Assembly (NCBI GenBank): GCA_025618425.1
Contig: CM046832.1
Span: 24,443,059 to 24,507,058, forward strand
From: Heliocidaris tuberculata
Lineage: Eukaryota; Echinodermata; Echinoidea; Camarodonta; Echinometridae
Direction: 5' to 3'
DNA: 64,000 nt
Positions 35,636 to 48,941 of this stretch are shown in pieces. The position numbers were made by a program, and so were the translations under genes. Numbering within the stretch: the first letter of the stretch is position 1; each line of letters begins with the position of its first letter. The notes beneath the pieces were generated by a model that saw nothing but the letters and a program-made list of their open reading frames with translations, was not told the origin of the DNA and did no database searches.

Positions 35636-35720
35636 GCAAGGTCTATTGGGTTGAGGTATAGGGACTCAGAGCATTTGGTTGTAGGGTTCAAATTCAAGCT
35701 TCGTCACGTATATCCCTACC
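35636..35720 (+). mobile_element. possible tRNA-derived SINE head (degenerate)
   Basis: GGGACTCAGAGCATTTGG followed by GGGTTCAAATTCA resembles the D-arm to B-box span of a tRNA-type pol III promoter. The body and tail are not recognised. Confidence 0.3.
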
Positions 35721-35729
35721 CATTATGTA

Positions 35730-37490
35730 GGTATGAGAATCGAAAAGAAGAACTTTGTTATTAAAACTAAATTATCCTTAGAACTATATACAGACCTTAG
35801 TAGATCATTATTTAGAAGATCAGTATTTAATCACATGATCACTTATTGGAATTCATGTTTGGTTAGAGATCAATCGAAAAAAGAACCTTGAAAATAACGG
35901 CACTTTGTTGCACGTCCTAGCTTCATCTTGCTCATCTTGTCGAAAAACTGAAAATGTTAAGGAACTGAAAATCCTGAATAATTCAACCATTTTTCAATAG
36001 ATATACTGTATACCAAAATCAACAAACATCCATTCAATTCTTCAAGGAATTTAGGATGCCTTGATGAAGTAACTTCTCAACGACTAGATGGCATTCACGT
36101 GTATGGTATCGTATAGGTACTTGTATATCTGGCTTGTATTTTGGCTAAGGGTTGTGTGAATCAGTGACTTATCCTCTCCGATCTTTATCTGTTTTCCCTT
36201 CCTATCTATTAGATGTTCGTGTCTCATCGGGATGGATGCCTCCATAATCATCACGGGCTGATCACGTGTCCACCATGGCCTCCATCTTTACGTATTCCTT
36301 ATACATTTTTATGATTGAAAACAAGAAGACGTGATGTTCCTACACCTTGCTTGGGAAGTATAAATCTTTCATGAGAAGAAAACAAAAACATAATGAATTT
36401 AGGTGAGAGGTACACTCATTAATCTCCTTTGCCAAGAATGTAAAATATGCAATAAAATGCGTCTGGTGCATGTAAATGAAGAGGATGCCTTTGTAATAAA
36501 GAGTCAAACTTTTTGGTCACTCGTTTCGTTTGCACGCAAAGAATGATAGATTGGCAATTATGGTAATGTGATATTCGGGCACGAAACATCAGCCCCTTGT
36601 CTTGCCTGGTGAAATTATGTCCGTAAACTTATTATCGCGAAGTATGAATTCGCTTGACATGCTTGATAGTGAATATTGAGTAGTAATAACGTTCGCCCTC
36701 TCTCGTTGGTTAATCGACGAGTGATTATGTCGAATGATGACACCCCCACCCCCTTCCTTAGAATGTTTGTATGTCGGCAAAGGTGAAAATCCAATAACAT
36801 ATTTTGCGACCACGGCGACCACCTCAGTGTTGTAAGTATATACACAACTGTTGTACTGGCAATCTTTGAAACCAAAACAAAAACTAACAATTTAAAGCGA
36901 AAGAAACACACATATATATTACTTGTAATATGTACTGAGCTTCGCAAACATCTGAAGGTGTTTTGATCTTGCGGGGAGATTTGAACAAAAGTTATCCCTA
37001 CCTAGCTGAATACACTGTGAAAACGCCTTGTTCCAAATGAAGATAGGCCATTTATTTAGCATTTTGACATTGTCGTGGAATTTTGTGTCACTGATTAGCA
37101 AATTGGCTCAGATTGTAAATAAAATATATCCATTACAGATTTAGGAAAACTTATTGTTTAGTATTGATTCACATTTCTCAATTAAAATTTAAAAAATGTT
37201 TACATACCGCGATATGAATACCTCGAAAATCGTAGATATTGATATCAATTATAATCATAATAACATGAGTAATTTCAAAATAAATTCCAGGATATTGCCA
37301 CCCCCACCTTCACGAAATCTTGATTCCCATAAAGGTTTTTTTTTTTAAGTTAAAGTCAAACTTGAAAGTTCATAAGTATCTAGATAATGTGTTTATATAC
37401 TGTAGCGAAGTTGTTGATTTATCTCATTACCATGATTACCATGCACAATTGTTCATATTTATTTCCCGCACTATATTTTCTATCATTCTC
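35730..37490. other. intergenic, no supported gene
   Basis: AT-rich. Frames up to 110 codons (36615-36947 minus) lack recognisable domains. Confidence 0.4.
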
Positions 37491-37497
37491 TTTCTTT

Positions 37498-37516
37498 CTC
37501 TTTCTCTTTCTCAGTT

Positions 37517-37556
<40 letters not shown>

Positions 37557-37570
37557 CTCTCTCTCTCTTT
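37498..37570 (+). repeat. (CT)n microsatellite
   Basis: Imperfect then perfect CT run. The 167-codon Ser/Leu/Phe frame across it is low complexity. Confidence 0.95.
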
Positions 37571-38024
37571 CTATCATCTTCTTCCTATTTCCTATCTTTC
37601 TCCATATATCTCTCCCTTGTTTTCTAATTTGTTATTCCTGCCAGTGTCCATCTCCGTCGTTTTTTTCTTCCTAGTATTTTTAAAATCTCTTATTACCGTC
37701 GTAATTATATTGTCATTCCATTTCTTCTTTATAATTTATATCTATATTTCACCGCCCTCAACTATCCACATCATTCTCGCCTCGCTTTCAGCACTCCCCC
37801 TCTCTCTCTCTCTTTCTCTCTAACCTCTCCGCCGCATTTCTCTCTATTTTCTCTCTTATTGCAAAAAAATATTTCCCCATGCCCATGAGTCAATTTACCA
37901 TGGGAATAAACGGGGAAACTTATTAACCGTTGCTTTGTCGTTTCAGCAATTTTATTAAATCAGAAACAAAGACACATTTTTTTTTTGCCACACGATATCA
38001 TTGCATTTTAAACAAATCTTTATA

Positions 38025-38193
38025 CAGTAAAACCTCTTTACAAAAAATCACCTTGATATGGTGAAACCTGCTGTATCTGGACTAAAAAAAAAAAAAATTA
38101 CCGAATATAAAGAAGTGGGATCGGAAATATTATACCTTGTAATGATATTAAGTGTTTGCTGTAACAGTGTTATTTATAATGAGGTTCCACAAT
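38025..38193. mobile_element. pogo/Tigger-like MITE
   Basis: The left end CAGTAAAACCTCTTTACAA is inverted at the right end as TTATAATGAGGTTCCACAATG. TA dinucleotides adjoin the left end. About 169 bp, with an internal A14 run and no coding capacity. The ends resemble pogo/Tigger termini and the fragment at 9511-9552. Confidence 0.5.
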
Positions 38194-38199
38194 GGACCT

Positions 38200-39800
38200 A
38201 TTGCTACTTATTGATAACATAGTAAGGGGAGTAAATTACGGAGAGGGAAAAAAATCTAGTCCCTAATACTCAAAAAGGTCTTTTTACTTGTATTTTGTCT
38301 GCATACCATATTCTTTGTAAAAACAGAAAGAAAAAAAAAGTTTCATTACTTATATGTGCGTCATTCCCCTGCTTTAGTCCGCGTGCCGTGCTTTCCTAGA
38401 AATGAACCCAGTTTCTTTCAATGTAGATCGCTACTTTCATCATGTTTTAATAAGACTCTGCTCAATTGTAATGAATTCGCAACATTTATGAAAAGTTAGG
38501 ATTTTCTTATTGAAGCCGCCAGTCTTAAAGACAAAATGCTAAGATTCAAGGTTATTTTTCTTTCACGAAATTTCCTTTCGTGTCATCTGTTCACGTTGCA
38601 TTCCCCACTCTCATTTATCCCTATTTACTCTCTGTTTCATTTTTTCGTGCCATTTGATCGGGGGTGGGTGGGAGAGCATGGTCTCTATGCCCCATGTAGC
38701 TAAGCCATTTCACGACATTGTATAGCTTTCAATGAAATAAAGGGCTTGATCTCAACTTTGAATAATGCAAAAAAAGTTACTTTTCCAATGACTTTTAAAG
38801 AATCTTAGGGTTGCACTGCTGAAAAAGTGGCAGTGTCTTTCGACAGAAATATTTAAATTCAGCAGAGTGGGTTATGAAAAAAAATGGATATGAACCTTTA
38901 CACGTGTTGGTTGGAATAGAAAAAAAAGGTGAATGAATAAATTAAGGAATGACAAATTGAATGATAATACACATATAAGGTTCCCTGCTTTTCTCTCAGT
39001 TGTAATTTTTTTCCTGATACAAGAAATTCACAGTATTTCAAACGAGACTTATTGCAGTATTTCTACATAGTAGCTACATTGAAAGGAAAATAAGATGTAC
39101 GAATGTACTTCTCCCTTGAAGTAATGTAGATAACAGATAAGTCAAAACACATAGTTAAACAAACAAAGGATGGGTATCTATTTTAAACTTTAAAAAGCTA
39201 TCAGTAACTTGAGGCTAAACCAAGATTGGTCGTCAATTTTATCTGACGAACCTGAAATTGACAGATACCCTCTAGCGGCAAAATCAATCATCTTATGCTT
39301 GGACTGTTCTTTTTATAGCGTGACATTTTTTTTTCTTCTCCTAAAATTTCATATAGCAATTCTACTTCTTTTCAAGTCAGCAATAAATCGTCAATCATGA
39401 AGCCAAGAAAAATCTTCGTAAGGCCAACATGAGCATGATGAGCTTATGTTTGGGATTCGACTCAATGAGTCGATCTGTGTTTTGGAAGATATTCCACATT
39501 CCTTTAGAGAAATCTTTTACACTTTTTCTCACATAACTCCATCATTTTTTGATTATCGTTAGCCCTTTTCATCTCGCTATTAACCAATAATATCATCAAA
39601 ATTTGATATAGTTTATTCCCATTCTTAAGATTTGGCAAAAGAAGTTCATGCTTCATACAATTTTTTTTATCATGAAATTTTATGCGATGATTGCGAGTGA
39701 GGGCATGTTTATAAATTTGAAATGACAGGAAAGTTCGTTTATAGCATACATCATAAAGACAAAATGTGGAGGAGAAAAAAAATTAATAGAAATTAATTGT
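38200..39800. other. intergenic, no supported gene
   Basis: AT-rich with several A and T runs. Nothing recognised. Confidence 0.45.
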
Positions 39801-39806
39801 TTCATG

Positions 39807-39808
<2 letters not shown>

Positions 39809-39837
<29 letters not shown>

Positions 39838-39952
39838 ATCTCTCTTTTATGTGTCTTTGCAATATCACCATGTCACAATCTCATCATCTGATGTATATAC
39901 TGTATTTAAAAAAAAAAACAAACAAACAAACAAACAAACAAACAAACAAACG
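39809..39952. repeat. A25 run and (AAAC)n microsatellite
   Basis: Poly-A at 39809-39833, and A10 followed by ten CAAA units at about 39908-39951. Confidence 0.95.
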
Positions 39953-40146
39953 AAAAACACCCAGTGATCTTTGCTACAGGCAAGAGTCGTCGTCAAAATA
40001 CGATAAAATCGATTTCGTGTATATATAATAATATATATTGCATTATTCCCAAAGGAAAATTGTCGACATGTCGAAGCGCATAGGAATTCGAATTTAATGT
40101 TACTTATTTTCTTTATATCAAACAGTACATTATATTGTAGAAAAGA

Positions 40147-40152
40147 TTTATT
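40147..40152 (-). terminator. possible polyadenylation signal
   Basis: AATAAA on the minus strand about 500 nt after the stop of the acidic membrane-protein gene. Single hexamers are common in AT-rich DNA. Confidence 0.25.
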
Positions 40153-40645
40153 GTCCGATGGGAGAGGGGTGCTGTCAAAAAACAAATCAAGATGCAAAGT
40201 TTTCAGAATGTTTAGGAGATTATAATACATTTTAATCATATTATTTGCAGACCGTCGCAATGGTTGCATAGTGCATTCTTCATATCAATACTCATTATCA
40301 TGTCAATATTCACGTGATCTGTCAGTGTTTTAGATTATTGCACTCCTAGATTGCTAGATTGAAATATTTTCAAATTACTAAAATACGGGGCAGCACTGCA
40401 TTCAGTTCCCTTAGGATGTAGGTTCCTCCTGAGCGTTCTGTCTCCACGTACATTACAACGAAATATTAGAATCAATCTGCAATTAAAGTGCCAATTGACA
40501 TAAAACTAAAATCAACAAAAGTGATGATTGGCCGAATGACCCTCAGAAAACTTGAAAAAGCTAAGCTAATCAATCTGTGAAATTGGAATGTATAAGGGTG
40601 GGTATTGCCTGTACTGACCAGAATTCATGCATTTGTGAAATGATT

Positions 40646-43600
40646 CTAAAAATGAGTTCTTCTGTTCTTAGATACTTTATACGCGGCGCCAATCACTACA
40701 CCGACGAACGATAAAATCCAACAGATACAGATGATATCGCAATCGCCGTGTCGCCGTCTGCTGCTCTTAACTTGACCCGGCATAGATAATGATCGCAAAC
40801 TTTGAGGAAACTTTGGTAATGTAGGAGGTGGCGAGTTACATTCGCAGGGTTGCTCCTTTACATTCGGGTTTTGGGGGAGTACAATGCAATGTCTTCCCGA
40901 TGGGGGAAGCAATGGAAAGTATTTGCCTTTCCCGCAATCAGGCATGTCAGGTTTCCTCGTTGTCATGGGTACCGTGCCGCCTCCCTCACCAATATCCTCA
41001 TCATCAGTTTCATTATCCTCGTCATCGCCACCACCACCATCATCCAGATCATCGTCATCACTATCGTCATCTATATGGACACTGGTTCTCATTTTAGTCG
41101 TTCTATAAGGCGTGACATTATCTGATGATGTGATACTGACAATCACAGTACTGCTCTGTTCTGTCTCCATGTCTTTGTTTGGGATAATACCGTCATCTAC
41201 GCCGAAACTGTTGCCACCCGTTTGCCCGCTCTCATTTTCTGAATCGTTTTCTTCTTGCGCTGTCCCTCCAGCCATGTTATGATATCCTGAAAGGAAATTC
41301 GAAAACAGAAGGAGAAAGGCAAAAGACTATTACCTCGTCCAAAGTCAAAGAGGAACATACATTGTACAACAGGTTCTATCATATCGTAAAAGTGCATGTT
41401 AAAAAAATTAATGATTAATGAACTCGTGCCAAGGATGATAGTTGCCACAAATCACATTTTATTGGGAGGAAATTTAACTAAACATCATTCAAAAGAATAT
41501 TTCAATGAAAAATAATTCAAGGCAAGCACCTGTTGGCTGTTGATAATGGTGTTAGGTACATTTTGATATTTATTTGACAGGTTTTCTAATTCAAACAAGG
41601 AGTGATAAAAAAATCAACTTTTTACGTTTGAACACGATTTACAATACATTTGGGTTAAATGACTTTACGAAGTCCTTTGGTCAGCAAGTTTTGTAAATGT
41701 TAATTGAAAATAATGATATCAAACTAAAATGTATATTTCAAAATATTCTTCAAACGATTCGATAGAATTGTATGTTACATATAAATATCTAGCAAAGAAT
41801 ATCAAATGCAAGTTTCCGAGTTGTAAAATATTCTTTTATTTGTTTTATTCTAATGGGTAACCACTGTCGACTCATCCTTCTTTGAATCAAAGCAAACAAA
41901 CAGGATATTTGAATTGTTTCACTTTCATGGCTTTGTAATCATTGTATATAACCACGAAATAAACCCGATTTGATTTATATCTCGCAGTACGTAATACTAT
42001 TTTCTGTTGTTGTTGCTGTAGCCATAGCAAACAACCGAACATGGTGCTCTATTTCCTTTACAATTTGAAATGATCTTTAGTGTTTCTCAAAGGAAGACTT
42101 CAAGCTTTCATAACCATATGATTTTGATAAATTCTTTCGGTACATTCATTTTTTTTTTCAAATTACGTATTCCTACTAAGTTTCATTTTTAAAATGTTAC
42201 CTGTTGTATACTGAGTGTACCATTTCTTTGGCAACGTGTTGAGAATATTATAGTCCTCATCACTCGTATCTTCACTGTTTGAACTGCTGTCGGCTGGAGT
42301 GGGAAAAGAGATTAAAAGTTATTCAGTTTTCTCTGCTCATGTTCAACATGTATTAGGCATAACGAATGTGGCGTGTGTGGTGAGATTCCTTGGCATGCTT
42401 GGGAGCGGGAGTTATATTTGATCGAATTATTTATTCATTTGTTGTTGTTTTTTTTAGAGGAGGCTGATCAAAATTGTTTATAGTGTATCCACTTTCTCAT
42501 CCACGTAGTACAGACTTTCTGTCCGTTTACGACATCATACCATTGGCCTTTCATGAATTGATATGCCATACCACAGAAATAAAATGGTCTGTGCATGATA
42601 TTGTATTGTTACACAATGATATACCACAGTATACTTTAATATGATAGCCAATACAAGAAATGACATGGAATTAGATGAGATGAGATATAATACGATTTAC
42701 TACGATGTGATACGATGTGTGACATAATATGAAATTAAATGTGACCATGATGATGATATATTACACTCTAAATACTAAAGAGTTAAATCATCATTTAAAA
42801 GGGCCGAAGAGTGACCACTTTTTCAAAATGGTAGATTAACAATTTTAACATGCTGGATTCAGCCTTTATAATGTTACGCTCAGCATGTTAAAAGTGTTAA
42901 TCTACCATTTTGAAAAAAGTGGTCACTCCTCTGCCCTTTCAAATGGTGACTTAACACTTTATTTTTAGAGTGTACTATATGAGATGAGATGAGAATGGAT
43001 CAGATTAGATTAGGTAATTCATATTGACTTGATTTAATCTCAGATTTGTTATTTCTAAAATGACTGTGTAATTATTATTTTTAACAAAATGGTTTATACA
43101 TGTATAATAAATGTATCAAATTTGTGAGTAGGAAAGGTTTTCTACTGCTGTAGGAAGAATAATTATATTAGTGAAACTGGTTTGTACAAGGTACAAGATA
43201 AAGTTGTTGTATGAGACGGAAGACGGTACTAGACGAAGGATTTTGTTTCCATCCTATTGATTGAGTAAGATTACTGAGGCAGACAGTCATTTAGTAATGG
43301 GTTAGTTTGATCCTCCAGCAGCTTTTTGACGATGCATCGGATAAAAGATGAACGTTACTCCCTGTATGTTGTTTGGGCTGACTCAACTCACCATGTTCTA
43401 TACATCGTTATTTCAACTTTAGTTTGTTGAGTCATGCTATTAATTAAAAGGGATATCCCATTCAACGGAAAACCCTAAATTCTACCACCAATTACAAAAC
43501 CATTAATAACACTGTAAGCATCACCTCCGTGTTCAAATTATTCAGTAGGAAAAACACTCTTTGGCAATAACGCACTAGTAAGAAGAACTAAACAATGATG

Positions 43601-44305
43601 AAACGTGTGTTAAAATGAAAACACCACAACTATGAGATAGTGATCTAATTATTAAAAAAAATATTATAATCTGTACTTCTAAACATCATGAAATAATAAT
43701 GAAAAAAAAAATGTAATGCCCGTCTTGTATTGCTCTCCTATCATTTTTATGATTTTTTTTTTTTTTTTGCTGTAAATTTTGTTTACACTTACACGATGAC
43801 AAAAATATCTGAGGTTGAATGTTCATGATGGGAGAAAATGAGCATTCTAGACAACTGGCACAGACACAACAGAAAAATTCTTTTAGAAAATTTACTAACT
43901 TACAAAGGTTCTGGTCATAGCTATCTTTTCATTTAACGTGGAATTATATAAGTTTGTTGTTACCAAGGTGTAAACCAGTTAGAAAAAAAAAGTGGATACT
44001 TTTTTCCTTATCGACAGTTGTATTGTACATAATTAAGTTCGTAAGACTACCACGTCACCTGTTCTAAAAAATCCTAAAGACGAGAAAAGGAATCGATTAA
44101 TGCCATAGTCAAATGTGAGAAAGTCAACGATTTAGCCTTCACGTCTAGGTGCATTTTGCAATTAAGTCAAAACTACCCAGGTTTTTATAACTTTTGTGCG
44201 CATGGGTGATATCTTACCTTGAAGCTCCGTGATGAGAAGCATTAGATTGCAACAAATGGCAACGACGAGCTTCATGGCTCCATTAGTCGATGACATGGCC
44301 TTCAT
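40646..44305 (-). CDS. three-exon gene for an acidic single-pass membrane protein
   Basis: Unrecognised family. Exon 1 (44305-44218), exon 2 (42293-42201) and exon 3 (41286-40646) join to 822 nt, 273 residues. Donors are CAAG|GTAAGAT and ACAG|GTAAC. Acceptors are CCCACTCCAG and TTTCCTTTCAG. Both introns are phase 1, and an in-frame TAG sits 12 nt before the ATG. Exon 1 encodes a signal peptide (core LVVAICCNLMLLI). Exon 2 is Ser/Asp/Glu-rich (SEDTSDEDYNILN). Exon 3 has N-glycosylation sequons (NDS, NES, NVT, NET), a run of mostly Asp/Glu/Gly at about residues 133-165, a Cys/Pro segment (PCECNSPPPTL), RRRHGDCD, and a transmembrane helix at about 245-262 (WILSFVGVVIGAA) before the short basic tail SKNRRTHF. 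This predicts a type I surface protein with a heavily acidic, probably disordered ectodomain, possibly calcium- or matrix-binding. That role is inference. Confidence 0.82.
42764..42972. mobile_element. palindromic MITE with TA target duplication
   Basis: The ends CACTCTAAATA and TTTTTAGAGTG are flanked by TA (42762-42763 and 42973-42974), as for Tc1/mariner-type insertion. The 209-bp body is nearly one palindrome (AAAGTGGTCACTC, GTTAATCTACCATTTTGA and their complements). It lies in intron 1 of the minus-strand acidic membrane-protein gene. Confidence 0.85.
42975..44210 (-). other. intron 1 of the acidic membrane-protein gene (remainder)
   Basis: AT-rich, with a T14 run near 43757. No internal exon recognised. 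Confidence 0.6.
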
Positions 44306-44383
44306 CTTATTGTCCTATAAGAGCTTAGAGTGAGGAAGGTGTGATACTAATGCATTCCGTCATCATAGAACCATTATCACCGG

Positions 44384-44590
44384 TCACGTATCCATGCTAC
44401 GTTTGCTGTCTTGAAGGTGAGAGTCGTCGTCAGGTAAGAGTTCAGACGGATCTGGCAAGAGTTCTGAACCGAAACGCAGAGACAAGACCTCATAGGCTAA
44501 CTTCACCAGGAACGATGATGAGTCATTCACCAACGAAGTTTCCTTCCTTTCAACCTGGAAACATAGAAATATGACCAAAAATGTAATCAT
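44384..44590 (-). CDS. 68-codon secreted-like frame, or exon upstream of the acidic protein gene
   Basis: The frame reads MITFLVIFLCFQVERKE, then an acidic tail with an internal repeat (SELLPD, PSELLPDDD), ending in KRSMDT. Two readings compete. As one exon it is a small secreted peptide with a short signal sequence. Alternatively TATTTCTATGTTTCCAG (ending at 44555) is a very good splice acceptor, and 44554-44384 is the coding part of a last exon, or 5' untranslated sequence joined to the next gene's first exon. The stop is only 78 nt upstream of the ATG at 44305 on the same strand, with no polyadenylation signal between except AATAAG, so a shared transcript is plausible. Composition looks coding. 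Family unknown. Confidence 0.4.
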   Translation of the reverse strand: MITFLVIFLCFQVERKETSLVNDSSSFLVKLAYEVLSLRFGSELLPDPSELLPDDDSHLQDSKRSMDT

Positions 44591-45007
44591 TTGGGGAGAA
44601 GATTAAATGCTACGGTTTACGCAATCGGTCGCATGGGGTCGAAAAATAGAAAGGGAAACATGCTATTATGATGATCTTTATCAAGATCAGGCATGTTAGG
44701 AGAGAATAAGAAAGTATTCCCACACATAATATATCAATTAGGAATTCGATATAGTGGGTGCATTCTGAACTGTGAATTATGAAATTTCCCTTGCAAGATG
44801 TAAAGGATGACGAAGGCTTGCTGTTATTATTTTATGTTTCTCGTGATACAGATATTAAGTCCAGATATACAACGCTTTGCATCTCTTGCTTATACAAAGA
44901 CATGCACTTCAAATAGAATTGTACACATTTTGTTTGAAATCTCGTTAAAGTCAATTATTGTTGTATGATAATGGTAATTACATGTGTATAAATATATGTA
45001 CAAATAT

Positions 45008-45330
45008 TGAGGTATCACAGGCGAGTGGTTTAAACACTTGACTGGAGATGCGAAGGTCGTGGGTTCTATCCCCGGCACGACACTTATGTCCTTGATCAAG
45101 GTATTTTTTTCTATATTGCTCCTCTCCACCCGGTAGGATGCGGAAGTCAATGTCATTGGATTAGCAGGAAGCGCCCGTAAAAAGGCGCCTTGCTGGAATG
45201 ATCCCCAGGGAGTGGAGAAGGTGCATGCATTGTGCGCGGGCAAGCCTGAATCCGACGACCGGGGTAATTATATATCTGTAGAGCGCTTAGAAACATCGTA
45301 GATGTGTTTAGGCGCTATATAAATCCAGAT

Positions 45331-45340
<10 letters not shown>
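45008..45340 (+). mobile_element. tRNA-derived SINE
   Basis: The A-box-like GGCGAGTGGTTTAAACAC and B box GGGTTCTATCCCC (45060-45072) form a tRNA-type pol III promoter. The body contains GGAAGCGCCCGTAAAAAGG and ends in GCGCTATATAAATCCAG followed by (ATT)n. The antisense strand gives the typical PGIEPTTF frame. The tRNA region resembles a Leu/Ser-type tRNA. The element ends in the simple repeat that then expanded to 45660. Confidence 0.85.
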
Positions 45341-45660
<320 letters not shown>

Positions 45661-45669
45661 TGTCAAATT

Positions 45670-48500
45670 GATATCTTCCCTGAACAGAATTAATAAAAGA
45701 AATGTAATGTAGTGTTTCATTCTTTAGAAATCATTCGATTATTACTATTTTTTTTTTATTTTGCGATTAATGAGCCGTTCGGTTGCCTTTGATATTTGAA
45801 ACCGAAGTCAGTAACTAAACTTTCAGATTAGAATACCAGAAAACCTACACTGATCGGAATACCTGCAAATACCAAGGAATCTGTTTTCTTTTCTCTCTTT
45901 TTTTTTTCCTTCAAATCTCAGCTCTTTATTAATGATTCGGACTTTACTCTCGAAAGACCAGGAAACACATATATGACAGATATTACTGCTACAACGCTAA
46001 ATAAAAAAAGGAATGTACATGATAACGAAATGTTCCCCCTTTCTCGTTTCTCCCGGAATCATATCGCCTAGAACATGATAAGGGAATATTCGATTAAAGT
46101 TAAACTATGCTTTGTAAAGCGTACAAACTTTAAAAAAGAGAATTGACAGGAAATATGCTATATTTTTAATCATATAGATTAATGTAATGCCACAATTTCT
46201 CCTGCCCCGGAGGGTCTTCATGTCTGTGGTTTGATTGGAAATTATATAATATAAAACTTCATTTCTTCCAACCCCTCCTCTCTTCCCTCAAAGGAAATCA
46301 ATCAAATACATGCTTCACCAAAGTGAGGCTCAAAAGCCGGGAGAAAAGAATATCATGAACACGAACAAATTGAGAGTTTATTGGATCTTTATTAGTTTAT
46401 GGGATTCAAGACGATTGCGCGTGTGGGCGTATATATACCAGCCGCTCAATTAACAAGCTTACTGTGCTTGCATTCATGTCTCCTCGTAAGTTAGAGAAAG
46501 AGAGCAAAATTCACCCGACTGTCACAACGATTTGTGGTTGATAATCATACATGCGCTCAATTAGGCCTCGTTAGAATAAAATCATATTATTTTCCACATT
46601 CACTGAAGTATCAGACATCATTGAAATTCTGTTTTTTAGCCAAAGAGGAGGCGAACATGATGAATACATTCTTGTCTTTTTTTCAACAAGAAAATATTAT
46701 GCATTCGTATTATGTGCATAGTTATTGGAGAAGGTGAATGGCCACGAGGTAATAAAGTCGTGTTATTGCCATTTATTGTTAAAGTTGAATGTGTTAACCT
46801 CCCCTGACAGAGCGTTTTTTGTCTAGATGCTGATTGGCAACAAGTTTTCTCAATAAAATGATGTATATTTATTTTGATGAAGAATTAGGAAATATATGAC
46901 AAATTGATCAGCTTATTTTCAAAAACTGTTTTCATCTAGACATCTGTGCAAATAGTTAATTAGCTTTATGAGCAAATTCGTTCTGACAACACCCCCCCCC
47001 CCCTCCCTCAGAAACGTGGTCGTAGGGGAACAGTTTTGCTCCAATATCAAATGCCTATGAAGCTGTTCAAAATTAAGGAGTGAGCACGAGTGAGCAAAAA
47101 TCTAGCCATTTTTTTTTAGCAGTCAGTCAGTAGAAGTAAAAATTCTTCCAAATCAACTTTGAGCATGTAAGTGTAATATGCTTCCCGAATATAAGACGAC
47201 GCGGTCTCTCGAATGTTTGTCATTTCAAAATATATCGGGGGCTACCCCCTAGTCAACACCCTCCCCCCCCCCCCCCCCCCCGTATCTCCCTATAAATGAT
47301 CTGCTCTTACTGATTGCGTGGGAGAAATGCCCGTTTGCATGTACTTCAATTACTGAAATGGGTTATCGTTGTTAGCCTACAAAAAATGATGAGAGTCATT
47401 GCCAAAAGCCGTTTCATCATTAATGTAGAGACAGTGATAATGCATGCACTGTATATAATGTTCTGTTTTCAATACAAAACTGAATTAAAAGTAAAATCGC
47501 GTATTGCGTATAATGAGTCACCCAGGATATTTTTTAAAACACCGGTTACAAAAACATATGTCGGCGTCGCAGTGATGTAGTCATCATTAGTGGACTGAAT
47601 TGTGTTTAAATAAAGAAGAATTTGTGAGACTGTTTTTTGTTTTGTTATGTTTTGTTGTTGTTGTTGTTGTTTTTTTTTTTTGCTTCCCTGCTGACATTCT
47701 AATTCTTATTTATACTGTAAAATACATAAATTTTGTGAATTTAGTTTTTCCACAAAGGTACTCAGATATTCAGGAGTTAGAATTATTTTTCCCTCTTCTA
47801 TTGAAAAGAATCTGAAATACGTTTCGAAATTACTGAATATCTGGAAAACAACGTGACTTATGGCTCCAAAATGTAGTGTCATGTACGCCTATAGAAATAT
47901 GTATATCCATGGACTTGACCCTCCTTTTATGTTTCGTGTGAAACAGGAAATTGTAGAAAACAGCTCATTTCGTTGTCATGTCGACCGCAATTTCATTCAG
48001 AAACGTGCCCACGCATATATTTTTATGTTACGTGATGCTAGTGGGCGGCTATTTCACTCGCTCCTCTTCTGGTGTTATATCGCAGTAACGCATGACCAGG
48101 GTCTAATGGTAATCTCCACTGTAAATGAATGACCGACCGGACGTCAGAAAGTTCACAGTGGTCAGGCATGCTTAAAAATTATATTTTTACTGTCCCTGCA
48201 TCCCTGTACATTATTGTCAGGTCTGGAGCCCGGGTTACGGATTGAAGGTGACTTACACATGAATAGACGTTGTCTGGTTGGACTGAAGGTGATTCTTGCT
48301 CTCTGATTGGTCAAAACTATCCCTGATAAAAACTAAGACGATCGATCTGTCTTCATATTGATTCAGAAAGGTCATTTTTTCAGTTGCTAAAAACGGGGAG
48401 ATATTTTTCTTTGGAAAGAAACTGAAAGAAGCAAAGCGGTTTGTCTTTCAATATGTTCATAACTGTCTTTATTTCAACTATTTTACATCCCGATATTGTT
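45670..48500. other. intergenic, no supported gene
   Basis: Contains C-runs (46991-47003; C19 at 47263-47281) and a GTT/T-rich run at about 47650-47680. Plus-strand frames at 47314-47580 and 47860-48132 (88 and 90 codons) are unrecognised and lack splice support. Confidence 0.4.
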
Positions 48501-48527
48501 AATGCACAGATGTGTGGTGCCAAATGC

Positions 48528-48528
<1 letters not shown>

Positions 48529-48566
<38 letters not shown>

Positions 48567-48602
48567 GGGGAGAGAAAGAGAGACAGAGACACACATAGAG
48601 AG
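48529..48602 (+). repeat. (GA)n microsatellite
   Basis: GA run with interruptions. Frames over it are low complexity. Confidence 0.95.
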
Positions 48603-48941
48603 ATATGCAGACATACAGATGTATAAATACAGCGAGAGCATAAACATCGTAATCTTCAGTTAGGTCTTTGTTATTTGTTATCCTTCATGGCGTTGTCTCA
48701 ACATCACGTTGAGTTTTCAAGCCTCTTAACAAAACAGTCTTCAAAGTTCAATATAATCATTGCTCCTTCCGCTAAATAAACTCTTCTATTGAGATCTGGC
48801 TGCTAGATAGGCTTTCTACCTTTTGCCAGAGAAACAAGTCCCTTTTGAGTCGTTACTAGTCTAGTTTGATCAACTTCAAAGGATTCGATACACGCCCTCA
48901 TCGCTTTTTTCGAAAAGGTGTGACGATGTTATCTTATATTC

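Noticed and set aside
47860..48132. 90-codon plus-strand frame
   Set aside because: Protein-like by eye but with no domain, splice site or polyadenylation support.
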